This document shows, piece by piece, positions 36,250-47,926 of a stretch of 64,000 bases of DNA. The stretch comes from Stratiolaelaps scimitus (Eukaryota; Arthropoda; Arachnida; Mesostigmata; Laelapidae). The notes beneath the pieces were generated by a model, which was not told the DNA's origin, did no database searches, and saw only the letters and a program-made list of their open reading frames with translations. How positions within the stretch are numbered: position 1 is the stretch's first letter; each line of letters begins with the position of its first letter. The stretch covers positions 2,480,001 through 2,544,000 of the forward strand of contig JABWDB010000001.1 of NCBI GenBank assembly GCA_019614645.1. The letters are read 5' to 3'. The translations under genes were made by a program, and so were the position numbers.

Positions 36250-38439
36250 TAAATTTGATAAAATTTATACATGTGCCATGTATCGATATTCGATGACTAT
36301 CAACTATATCTATGTTGTGTGCCTACCTGCGATCGGTTTCACGCCCCGATTTCAGCCATCTCCATTGCGTGCCTGCGTTACTGTGCGACTCCTCGTCTGT
36401 GCCAAAGATGAAAAGGGGCCGATAGTTTGTTTGAGTACTTCAGTCCTTCCCCGCCTATTTATTTAGGATTACCTCACAACGCACCTCAAACGTTCTCACT
36501 AACCCGGTCAGGTGGCAAGGGTCGATCGGCGACTCATCTTCATTAAGGAAAAAAAACCTCGGAAAATAGAAACCCTTTTGAAGAACGGAAATTCTCGCCT
36601 ATGAAGTTGACAGGGCTTGCGCCCGCTTAAGGCCTTAGGGCCGCCTATTTGGAGCGGAGCGTCACGGTCGACTTGCAAAGTGTCACTATTGCAAGAAGGG
36701 AGTTCTTTTGCAGGAATATGCGCTCTCATAGAAACGAACTATTCGATTACGGAGCAAGAAGAGAACTCACTTCCGTCAAATAACTGCTATAATTGGACTT
36801 GAACGAAAAAACAACAAAAGTCATCGCCCCAGAGATCAGATCAGTCAGATGTTGTTGGCGTACGCGACAGACGGGAACATCAACTGCAAAAGTGACTTCG
36901 CCTAATACAATAAAATAATCTTCCACTTCCATTGGAAGATTTTTTTTGTCAGCTGGTATATGGTACATTGTATTCGATAACAGTTCAGGCGTGCTCCATC
37001 GAATCGGCGACAGCTACTGAACAAGATGAAAATGTGCAAGCTCAGTGTTTGGCTCGCGAACTCTCTTAAGCCATTGGTCCTTACAGGACGAATGCATGTT
37101 TCAGAGATGTCGTCCTCTCCCGATGTGACATACGCTTCGGTCTACATGGAGTGCTGCATTCTGTTGCATCTGGCCCTACCTTCAATAGACGAACAACCGA
37201 AACGTCAGGGCCCCGAACAGATTTCTGCGCATTTCATTTTACAAACGACAAAGACCCAGCTCCGTGTTGGGTCCGTATGTCCTTAGGCCCAGACTGACAC
37301 AGTGGAGGGGCTCTTTGACGAGCCGAGACACTTGATTCGGCCATGACATTATCACTCGATCCGCCGCGACCCTCGGTAAGGTCCATGACAGGCGCTAGGC
37401 GTTCAGCAGCATCAACGAGTAAACGATTACAACACTCGTCGTAATAAACACATCCTACTGCTGTACATAAGATGACGGTTGGTGGATGTACAGGTATCGC
37501 GGGCTCTTCTTTGTTTCATATTTGCTATCGGTGAACGTAGTTACAGTGACGTAGACCCAGAGTACAGGACCTGGCGAATGCAGTATGTTTAAGGCTATAT
37601 GTTTAATGGTATTGCCTGAGTGCTTCCTTTGTAAAAATGACTGATAAATGAAAGCGGAGTGCATTTCTCAAAGCTCCATTTCGATTTTCTAATCAATAGC
37701 CACTGTTTTCAATTCACTTCACTAGAAGACTTCTGCAACATCATGCCACGGCTACTACGTATGTCATAGAACTGAAAGGTTGAAAATCGAGTCATAGTGT
37801 TATTCATTAAACGGAAACACAAGGAGCCAATAAGCACGCTTGTGTTTTGAACACCTGCGAAATCATCCAGGTTCCCCCATAATGTTCCTCGATAGAAGAT
37901 CTTCTAACTACCTTTGAGTAACCTCTATCCTAGTGAACCGGGTACTTCAATTCAATCCAAGCAATACGAGGAGAGCTCATCATATTCAGCTGGTTACGAA
38001 ATAAATCTACATCAGACGGCACACTTGCACCTTAGGATAAAATAGATCTCTTGACGTTTACTCGTGACAATCGACGTGCCTCCATGTTGAATGTCTGTGC
38101 GAACATTGTTATACAATGCTTTAGACCTGTGTGTAGGACAAGTCACAATCGTCACTAGTATATTTCCCCTCAAATCTTCGAACGGCGACCAATCTCTATG
38201 GGACAGGTACTTGGTGCCAATGTGTCTCCGTTCCGATTTGCATTCTCCGCTGATCAATCGATACTATTTATATATATATATATTACAAAACGAATAACTA
38301 GCCGCTGCATTTCGTCTCCCTCTGAACGCCCTCCGGTGATCTCATGCGGCTTATTTTTGCTTCGAGTCAATATTATGTCGGGCGCGGGCAGCGACTGACC
38401 AAGCAATCAATCCTAATTCGACAGATTCTACGAAGCTGG

Positions 38440-39800
38440 TGGATCAGGGTCCTCCTTGCCTCTCCGTCCGTTTGACCCGCTGGCTCCATTATATTTAGTA
38501 GTGGCTATCGGAGCGTCGTGGCTAACGTAATATTGAACACTGCGTCTGATGCGATCGTCAAGGCTGCGGCCAGCGAATGCAGCTAACAGCAGCAGCAGCA
38601 GCGGGGGCGTCCGCAGCCGCTAATGTTCTTGGATAAATGCATTGAATAAATGGACTATGAATGCAGATCTACCCGTTTGCGACTATAGTTCAGTAGTACG
38701 GAGTGGCAGCTACGTCCACCGTGGGTACGCGATCGGCAACTCCGTTCCACTCCACCGTAACTGAGCGTACGGTGACCCCTCCCACACCAGCGTCAATTAG
38801 CTTAGCACTCAGACACGAGTGGCCGCTCTGAAGAAGAGGAAAGAAAAGGAAAGATGCGAGCCATGCCTTCCAATCAGCGCCTTTAACGTTTCAGCAGTTG
38901 ACTCGCCACCGGTGTATGTGCCACTGTGTCTCATATGTATCTTTCGTTAGGCGCGCGCGCGCGCGAAAACTCGTCCAGCGTCTGTCGAAGCGTCTGTTCG
39001 ACGATAATGATGGTGTTAACGCAGACGCTGTTATACCGCTCTATACGAGTTTGCCACCCACATTACGCTATGGTGGTGCCGCAAAATCGCAGCTGTGCAT
39101 CGTCAACACATACACAAAGGTTGCAGATCGACGAGAGTCTGGAGAGCCGAATCCGATTCGATCCGATCTGATCCGCCCGTTCAGACACAGTTATCATTCA
39201 TTCTTACACACACACACACACGGACCGCCCGCTCAATCATTCCACACTGCGTAGTGTGCAGGCAAATCGCCTGTTCCGGGCGCTCGATTGCCTCGCTGTT
39301 GGCTACCTGAGTTAGATCACGGTACATTCAATATTTGCGCTCGCTTGATGGGTTAATGGCTGTATGTATGAATATATGTGCGACTCTGCGTGTGCGTGTG
39401 TGTGTGTGTATTTGTAAGTAGTTCGATCGTTCCGAAATAGTAGCAGACGTCGACGGTGCGGTGCTGTGCTCATGGACCCGTTTCTGCTGTGGTGAACGCT
39501 CTACGCCACCGCAGAGCGAGCATGGAAAGCAGACAGTCACTGAGGCTGCACTTCCAGCACAAGTTATCGTGTGACTATCACAGACGAACTGAATGATCGA
39601 GTAGCTTTCAGACTAACTAACATTAGAAGTAGAGAGCCGGGTGCAAAGTGCCGCCGCCGCAGCCGCCGCATCCTCCGACGACGCTGCCGCCGCCGGAGGC
39701 TACAATTCATGTTTCGCCCATTGACACGGTACAGGACTACTACCGGAGCTCTGCAGCAGCTCTGGACAACTTCTGACAATCGTCTCTGAATGGATAATTA
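38440..39800. other. GC-rich low-complexity zone
   Basis: CpG-rich DNA with (CAG)n near 38590-38602, (GC)n at 38951-38964, (CA)n at 39207-39220, (GT)n near 39395-39408 and a (GCC)n-like patch at 39648-39695. ORFs here are low-complexity (Arg-rich or Ala-rich depending on frame) on both strands. It may be part of a promoter zone together with 42.1-46.5 kb. Confidence 0.4.
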
Positions 39801-42129
39801 CTTTGGTTCCGATATGCTGCTGTTCGAAATGCCGCACACAGTTCGATACGCCAGTATTTGCATAATGGCCATGAGAGGATGCGGCGAGCTGGCTGGGGTA
39901 GCTGCATGCATTTATAGATGGATGAATCGATCGATGGCTTGAACGATGCTCGAGTACAGACGGTCCGTGAAATAAACACCCGACACATCCAACAGTAGGC
40001 GAAAAAGTTTGAAGTTGCATTTTGGAGAATTTTAGTATGACGAATCACGTCGCACCCGTGATTAGCATAATTTTGCCTCCTTCTCGAACACCAACCACCA
40101 TAAGCTAGCTTCAGATTCGTTTCTAAGGCTATGGTGATCAAATCAGATATGGTATGGCTATTATGTATTAGAGCTTAGCCGAATGCCCTTGATCGACATT
40201 TGGAATTTTATGTAGTATTTCTAGCACACACTTCAATAAAACATTGTATGTGTAAGATACAACGTTGTGTGTTTAATGTATCTGATTATTTATACATTAA
40301 TATAATTAATATCATGCTAGAAATATAATCAAAATGAATTCGTATTTTTTACAATAAAAAAAAAGAAGAACTGTAACCAGAATCTGTTCCCGGTAAAGTT
40401 GCAACTTTGACAAAATATACTAAAAGTAATTGCTTGCTTGCTTGTCTGATCCCAGCTCGAAATGCAACACAAGGGGCAATAGACTTGTGACGGGTCATAT
40501 TTATTTTATTGGAAAGACAATGAAGGTTCTCCAGAACACACACACATACACGTTGATCAAATCTTCTTCGTGCGGTTCTTCATTGAAGTGGCCTCCTCAA
40601 ATCGACTCAAGTTTACGAACTCAATTGATGCCAATGTCATGTTATGATTTGATCGTGTATGGATTGGACGAGTGTCATGTGTTGACAATATCGTGCTCAC
40701 TAAAGAGCGCTTCCACTATATTCATATGGGGTCCGTCAATGAATGACAGGACGCGTAACCGAATTTCGGTGCGTGCAAGTTCCGTGGCCAGTTTTATGTC
40801 TCGAAAATGGCCGAAAACGACGTTTACTTAAGCAAATGCAATGCTGGTTTCGAGTTCCCCTATGGACGCGAGCTTCGTTCAGATGCTGGGTGTCACTTTT
40901 GCGTTTCATAATTGTGAAAATTTTCTAAGGGCAATTTTTTCCTCTCGTTCCTGTTTCGCCCCAGTTGAGCTTAGCTAGCTCATCTGCTAATGTGAAAACA
41001 TCCTATCGGAAGAATACAGACGAGATTTATAAATGTGAAAGTGCTCAGAATGTGCTGCCTTAATTCAGTGGACAGGCCCGCGCACTCGTGGAGGTGCAGT
41101 TCTCATGAGATTCGTAAGCGGCGGTTTTTGAGCGACATGCATTCAAATAAAAATGATGTCTGCCTAATAACGACCCATTCGAGGTTTCACCGAATTGTCG
41201 TGTGAAACCGAAATCAATCTGTGGCTATGAACATGAGCTACAGCCTCGCCATTCCGTTCGGGGCCAATCTGGGATAGTACTTCGTTTGTGGTTGCCTTAT
41301 CTTAGGTGTGACAAATCATTCGCCATCGTTGTTAGCAGGTGAACCGGTGAACGTCTGAAGTCACCAGTATCGGTTTTTCGATCGCATGAATGAGCGTCCA
41401 CGTTACACGAAGGGGGAGACCAGATGTATTCGACTTCGGTCCTGTCTAGCCTTGCCTTGTCTTCTTGGGAAGTTATGCTTCAGCGCTCATCGATGTCAAA
41501 CGTATGATGCTATATGCCCCTTGAGTGTGAGCCTACATCGCCAACTGCGTCGGAAGATATCTCCTCAGGCGGCGTGCCTCTAGAATATTTAGCCGTACCG
41601 TCGGCGTTTGTTAGTCACGTTGACAGACACAGCTCTGACTAGATCTGATAGTTCTTCTACCGTTGAAATGAATAACTCCCTATATAGTCTGTACGGGCTC
41701 CATTCGCCGTTTACTACGTACGCTAACAACTATGAACGAATCATATCAAATACATAATATATGAGAACTTATATATATATATATATATATATATGCGAAC
41801 ATATGAATGACGCGAGCCAGTTGGCAGCCTGAATGTGGGTGTGTCATATTTAGCCTCCGTTATGCTATGATATATATCTGGGAGATCATCTGACGACGAA
41901 GTTGATTCTAAAAATATATCAAAGCAGATGACTCAGACGGGTTCGAGTGAAGTAATTATCACTCGTTAAATCCATGTTATCTAGTTACCTTGGAGAAGCG
42001 GGAAGATTGCTCTTGCACTCACATCGATGTGGCAACCTGCCGATGAATTTTGTATCCGTTTTTATTGATATTTGTTGTTATTTTTGTGCATAAACTACAC
42101 CTTCGAGTTCGGCTATCGTAGTTGCCGTT
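39801..42129. other. AT-rich spacer
   Basis: No gene recognised. A (TA)n run lies at 41770-41794. The ORFs at 40430-40831 and 39740-40141 have no domain signature. Confidence 0.45.
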
Positions 42130-42146
42130 TGCTGTAAACAAATATA

Positions 42147-42425
42147 ATGCTTGCAACGTTAGCACAAGGATTTTATGCCGATTCCACTCTGTCCCCAGGA
42201 TCAGAGGGACGGGCGCGATTCGTTGAGGATGCCACCACCCCTCTATTCATTGATTCAGACACCTTATCAAGTGGCGTTCTTCCACCGCAACCGTGGCGCG
42301 ATTCAGATCTCACTCCTCAGATCTCACCACTGATCACCGAGCACACTAACGGGTACAGGACTCTTCCGTTAACAATAACAACATCGACATTATCACTGAG
42401 CACAAGCTCAGACACACTAGGTTAA
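42147..42425 (+). CDS. Candidate exon or ORF at the edge of the GC-rich zone (uncertain)
   Basis: A 92-codon ORF starting MLATLAQGFYADSTLSPGSE, continuing with many Ser, Thr, Pro, Asp and Leu residues. It is less repetitive than the other ORFs of the zone. I recognise no family. It may be chance, or an exon of an unseen plus-strand gene. Confidence 0.15.
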   Translation: MLATLAQGFYADSTLSPGSEGRARFVEDATTPLFIDSDTLSSGVLPPQPWRDSDLTPQISPLITEHTNGYRTLPLTITTSTLSLSTSSDTLG

Positions 42426-42955
42426 CCGCGCACTGCACATGTTCCTTACGTGGATGACCGGCACCATCAAAAACTTTGGTTTCCACTCCAGCGGCACAAC
42501 GGTGTGGCGGCAGGCAGCGATTGTTACCGCTATTGTCCAGGCGACACAACAATGGAGGAGCACCCAGAGCACACGACACTGAAACGACGAAGCGGAGCAC
42601 AAGCATTCGTGTTAGCCGTTAGCAGCAGCAGCAGCAGGTCTGTCAGCAGGTTTACATCCTCCGCGTTGTTCGACTACCTGGCGACGACTGAACGCGTCTA
42701 TGATGTGTATGATGTACAGATGCTGATATAGGTGGCTGCGCCGAACGAACGCACTGCGAGTCGTAGGTGTCCGGGTGACCAATCCAGACCGACGACAGGC
42801 TCAATGGGAGACACCGACACGAAGCACTCAGAAGTACGCGGACAGAAACGTAGCATCAATGTCGAGCCGAGTCGAATCGAGTGGATACGATGACAGCGAG
42901 ACAGGCGAGCTACAATAAGATGACAACGAACGACACAAGGGGAGTGGCGTCACTT

Positions 42956-42980
42956 GCGGCGGCGGCGGCGGCGGCGGCGG
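42956..42980. repeat. (GGC)n triplet repeat
   Basis: About eight GGC units in the GC-rich zone. Confidence 0.95.
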
Positions 42981-45900
42981 TAACCGCAGCAGCAGTGGCA
43001 CCAGCTATCCACTCCGCTCAAACTGACTGAATTGCTTGGTCGGTCGGTCGGTCGAATTGGCCGCGGGGCAGGCACCGTTTGTTTCTGTTGGCATCAGCAA
43101 CAGCAGCAGCAAACAGTGGTCGACGGCGGAGGAGTCACTCGAGCCGAAAGTGAGAGCTGGCAAAGAAGGTCTGGCAGGAGCATCAGAAACAGCAGAGATC
43201 AGTTTGTTGCCGTTGTTGTTGTTGTCGACGACGACGGCGTCGTCGTCGTCGTGGTCGTCGATGCTGCCCGCCGCTGGAACGACAGCGTAGAATACGACAT
43301 ACGACGTGAATCGCTCCGCTAGCTCAGAACTAGTGAGTCTCTTGATTCGGATCCCATAGAGATGTGCTGCACGAACACTGTACAGCAACAATCATCACAT
43401 CGCAAAGCGAAGCACCGCAACACAATGACCGGAATGATGGCACACGGTGGCTAGCGCCCCATGGGAGAGACGGAGCGTCCCGCCAGTGGAGGACATGCAA
43501 CGACTATTGCCACTGCTGTCAATGCTGCTGGCATTGCTATGGTCCCCCTCGCACGCGCACACACGAGCAGATTGAGAGAGGCAATCGGCGAAGAAAGATA
43601 AAGGGTAGTCTCGAAACGCCGTTGCCGCCAAACCGAGCGAACAACAATGGCAGATTACTGACGGACAGATACAAGACAGTGGAATGACAGTGTCCCCTCA
43701 GCAGCAGTAGCAGGAGCAGAGGGGCTACCGCAGTGGCAGCGGATATAATAGCAGTTGTCGAGAGAGAGATAACCGTGGCGTGTGTTTGTGAGCGAGCGGC
43801 TCCCACGACCTACAGCCACTGCCAGCCACCGTTCGTCTGACGGATGATTGCTTTGCTCGCGACTGCCGCGACGACTGCAACCACCACGGCCGCTACGACC
43901 ACTGACTGACTCTCTATGATGATGTCGTTTTGGTGGATGGTCGGAGCGGCAAGAGCAGACGGCAGCAGCGGCGCCGAGTGGGTGCCCCGTTGAGGAGGGA
44001 GTCCACAATCACCACCGCAACGGCCGCCGCTGCCGCCAACACCACCACTTCCACTTCCACCAGGACGACGACGACGACAACGACAACAGCGGCGGCGGTG
44101 GCGGCGACAACCGCTAACGTAACCCCCTCCACCAATTCTACGGCCTGCAGCAGTAGAACGTCAACAACGACGGCCGAGACGGCTTCAGCGACGGAGGACG
44201 AGTGCAACGGATGTAACGGCAAGGGCAACGGCAGCACCAGCAGTAGGAACTACAACAGCAGAAGCTTCGGCTTCGTCGACGTAGACGGTAGTGGTAAGAT
44301 CCGTGGCGACGATGCCTTCAACGAGGGTTTTGTCGGGTCTGTCTTCGTTGTCAACGTTGCTGTCAGCCTTGTATAAACGTGGTCTCCTTCATTTCTCTAC
44401 ATCGCACCGTCGATAGCAGCAGCAGTAGCAACACCAGCGGCAGCAACAGAAACCGTCACGCCACTCGTGGGACTCCTACCCTGCCTGCGCTTACGCTATG
44501 CGCATACTCGGAAAAGTGCGCGCGGTTAGTTCCCCGACACCCACGGGCCCTTGCCGCTCGCCTCCTTCGTTCGGGGGTGCGACCACGGCGGCAGCGGCAG
44601 TGGAGGCAGCGTTCCCTTTCTTTTTCCTCCTCTTCCTCCTCCTCCTCCTCCTCTTTCCTTTTTTCCTCCGGCCCGAGCGCCTGCTCCGAGGCGAACGGAT
44701 TAACGGACGACCGACCAACTGACTGAGTGACTGCTGTCTGGCTGGCTAGCCGATGGCGGCCACAGCGACCACCTGACCCCCGCTAAAACGCCATTCCAGG
44801 CCACTACGGTCGACGTACGTACGTGCGTGCGTGAGGCAGCCGTACCCTTCGCTGTTCTTCTATTCTTCTGCTCGGCATGGACGCCGGATTGCCACCCACG
44901 TCACCCACCACTGGTAAAACCAGTGCACAACGAAACGGTAGAGGCCTTCGGTCAACGCAACCCGAGATCAGCGCTAGCAGCAGTAGCGGAGCTATGAGTG
45001 CGCCCGTCGTGCGGTGCCGCCACCACACAGCACCTTGACCCCCCCTCCCTACGCCAGCTACGAGCACTTGCAGCACGAGCAGCCGTCGAGGCAACCCTCC
45101 ATTCTACTCCTGTTTCTTCGTCGTGCCGTCGTCCGGCGCCCGCCGCCAACAGCGCCGCGCAATCGTCGCCGACCGTTAGGGTGCGTCCGGCGTGTGGCAC
45201 TTGACGCCAGTCGGTGCATGCGAGTCGTTCCTTCCTCCAGCGCCTGCTGCGTGCCCGCCAGAGGAGAGACACGGACGGCAACGTTGAAGATGGGAGAGGG
45301 CCGGCGACACGGCCGGACCACTGAGGAGGAGGGCCGGCAAGGCGCAGCCAACGTGAAACGGGTGGCACGCAATGGCTACGGAGAGATGGGTGAGAGGGCT
45401 CAAAAAGACAGAGGTGGCGGTGGCGGCGGCGGCGACGGCAGCACCAGCATCCTTCGGCCAACAACAAATCTTCGACGTACTGCCACCGTACGACCAACCA
45501 ACATCGCCGCTCGAATATCGCGAACAACACTCGGAGCTGTGTCAGCACTCTCATCATCAGCAACAACTCCACCAGCAAATACAGAACACGGAAGGATTCG
45601 ACTGAGAGAGAGAGAGGGGGGGGACAGCGACAGATGATGACGATGACGACAACAACAAAAACAATGACAACGAATACAACAACGACAACATCGTTTGCAG
45701 CAGCGGTGGCGGTTTGTGGGGAAGGGCAGAGAGGAAGGGTGACCTGGAAGAGAAGCGGAGTTGAGCAGAGTCGAGTGGAATGGAGGAGTTCGTGGTTGTT
45801 TGGCGCGTTAAAGTTGCACAGATGCACGACGTCGAGGCTGGCAGATAGGTGGGTGTATGGGGTTAGATTCCGTGGAGGGTGGCAGTCTCTCTTTGACGCG

Positions 45901-46561
45901 GTTGTTAGAGGCAGTGCAAGGAGTAGAGATAGCAAAATAGGAGGGAGAATTAAGAGAATCAGAGAGCGAGCGAGAGAGAAAGTTTCGACGAAGAGGAAAG
46001 ATGCCAAGGAAAACGAGTGGAAGGCCTGGAAGGGTCGTAACAACTCGGGTGTCGAGCTCGTGCTTGGCGACCGCTCATCGGTGATACGATACGGGACAAC
46101 CAGCCGAGCTTAGAGAGGACGACCGATGCGCGCATGGGGCTGGGCAAATGTCAGGGAAAGCGGATATGGATGTCGGATGGGTGGAGCCAGAGGAGGCAAG
46201 TCGCGAAGCGGCCAAGAAGAGGAGGTGGCTCAGGAGGACCTAGAGACATACACAGATGCAAGAGCTGTTTTCCAGGTGACACTGACGGCTAACAAGCGGG
46301 TGTTTGCTGTAGCTTCTCGAAATCAAGGAAAGGAGATAGAGAGAGATCGGCGTTCCACAGGGATGATGTTTCGATTAAACGCAGACCGAAAAGCTGCTCG
46401 AAAGGCGAACACGAGCATACGCACCCGTATAAGCCGACGGTGAGACAAACCGACAGAGCAATAGCGCGGAAAGGAATACAAGAGAAGAAATAACGACGCT
46501 TGTCACGCCACATAAAAATCATACTCGCTCAAGGTCATCCCTGCAAGGTCCGCCGGAAGAA

Positions 46562-46665
46562 ATGGTAAATGGTAAATGTTTATTGGTTTATTTAAGGAGC
46601 TGCAATTTTTCAATGCTTAAGCTCTCTTATATGTCACACAGCGGGGCTCGAACTGAGTTGCAAGT
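46562..46665 (-). mobile_element. SINE-like repeat, family A, copy 4
   Basis: Read on the minus strand: AGTTCGAGCCCCGCTGTGTG (intact B box), ACATATAAGAGAGCTTAAGC, ATTGAAAAATTGCAGCTCCT, then TAAATAAACCAATAAAC and a short TTTACC repeat (two units) at the end. The tRNA-like head upstream of the B box is missing or diverged. Confidence 0.75.
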
Positions 46666-47900
46666 TAATATCGGAACAAGTCAACGTAACATGCTGGGTA
46701 TCGACTCCCTTTATGGTCAATTAATCTAGCGTGAAATTTACGGACAGGTCGAGTTACGAATAGGTATCATTGAACCATGAAGGTAGCGTTCATCTGAGTG
46801 TTCGGTTATAAAGTATGATGGTGAATTGTAACTCTGCGGGCTCATGTCCCCACGGGAATTTCCCGGGATAAATATACGAATATATAATAGTATAAGAGAT
46901 CTATATATATATATTTATTTATTCAAACATACAATAATTAGGAATTAGTTCTAGGCATTAGTCGGGGGCCGAGGGCGACATTGTCGCGAGGAAGGCGATG
47001 GCATATACGAGATTATTTGTCTGGTTGTATAAGTTAAGCACATCCGTAAATACTGATTGACGCTCTTCTGTGAACATAGTTCCTACATCTTCTAATATGA
47101 TCTTCTCGAAATGATCTATATTGGTAGAGATTTCCAAAAATATATGGAAAAAAAATAACAAAAAGCTCTTAGTTAACCCGCTACCTATGTAAACCTGCCT
47201 GCGTCTGGGTATTATGTTAGGTATAAGCTCTATTGAACGTCATATTGGTATATATCTAGGCCGACTGATGCCTGCCGGTATCCTACAGCAAGGCCTAACG
47301 TTGGACAGGCGACGGCGGCGGCAGCATTCAAAGGTCTGGCTTCTACGTAACGCGGGATTACTATGTACATACGTACGATAGTCAGACATGCACTGATGCA
47401 GCATGTCTAGACATCGCTTGCTGACCGTCCCTGGGGACTGGCGGAGGTACATGTCCTGTTGGGCCATCTCGTACAGGGGCAGATACGGACGACGTTGTAC
47501 CGGACGCTGAACTCACGAATATTTGCACGTCGTTGGGCTATCTTTAGATAAGCCATATCAGTATATGTACGAACGCAATTTAAAAATCCCGCATCCCTCG
47601 ATGAAGAGCCAGTCGGTAGATGAATAAGAATACGTTTCACTGGATAGAGCTTGGTTCATTGTCGTACAACTGACTCGTACCACAGTTGCCACATCTCGGT
47701 CCAAGAGCATCCAGGAGCTTGCGAACACCGATTACACCTTTCGGGCAATAGGTTACCACTTATGAACGACTTAATTGCTACTGGATTAGTTAAGAAATAA
47801 TTTAACCATTTAGAAAATTGCTAGCGATTCTTATTCAGTAATTATGTTCATTGTGTCTATCACGTTCTACGTAATAACCAAGAACTATATTAATATACAA

Positions 47901-47926
47901 TTGGGTCGGCCGGAAAGTTATTCCGT
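47901..47926 (+). mobile_element. Mariner-like terminal repeat, isolated
   Basis: TTGGGTCGGCCGGAAAGTTA followed by TTCCGT resembles the 5' terminal inverted repeat of mariner transposons (TTGGGT-GGC---AAGT pattern). I find no matching inverted end within the next 2 kb and no transposase motif, so only a relic or a chance match remains. Confidence 0.4.

Larger units (their letters stand above)
17668..38439. other. Probable cyclase leader intron or intergenic DNA, repeat-rich
   Basis: No host protein recognised on either strand. It contains the R1-like fragment (19.7-20.3 kb), SINE-like copies (20.9 and 24.6 kb), a MITE-like element (21.9-22.2 kb), a decayed reverse transcriptase (33.0 kb), a tRNA-like relic (18.4 kb), long (TA)n tracts (27.0, 27.9 and 32.2 kb) and hairpins (29.0, 29.15 and 36.2 kb). 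All ORFs in between lack domain signatures. If the cyclase leader exon is at about 42-46 kb, this is intron; otherwise it is intergenic. Confidence 0.5.
42130..46530. promoter_or_regulatory. CpG- and GC-rich zone, candidate promoter and leader-exon region
   Basis: About 4.4 kb, strongly GC-rich and CpG-rich compared with the AT-rich flanks, packed with short triplet repeats: (GGC)n at 42956-42980, GTT/GTC/GAC triplets at 43206-43262, (CAG)-like at 42622-42638, (TCC)n at 44624-44655 and (ACA/ATG) triplets at 45634-45690. Long overlapping ORFs occur on both strands but are low-complexity. On the minus strand a donor-like CCAC/GTAAGG sits at 42450. This could be the 5' non-coding exon of the cyclase gene, which needs a leader upstream of 17667. 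Promoter identity is inference; no TATA box or initiator was singled out. Confidence 0.4.

Noticed and set aside
43930..44376. Thr/Ala/Ser-rich ORF (148 codons, plus)
   Set aside because: Low-complexity translation of ACG/ACA triplets; the minus strand of the same DNA gives a Val-rich ORF of similar length.
45014..45637. 207-codon plus-strand ORF
   Set aside because: Arg/Pro/Ala/Thr-rich, no motif, explained by low stop density in GC-rich DNA.
44952..46043. Longest ORF in the window (363 codons, minus)
   Set aside because: Lies in GC-rich triplet-repeat DNA, overlaps two long plus-strand ORFs, is made of repeat-derived runs (poly-Val/Phe and Leu-rich stretches) and shows no domain.
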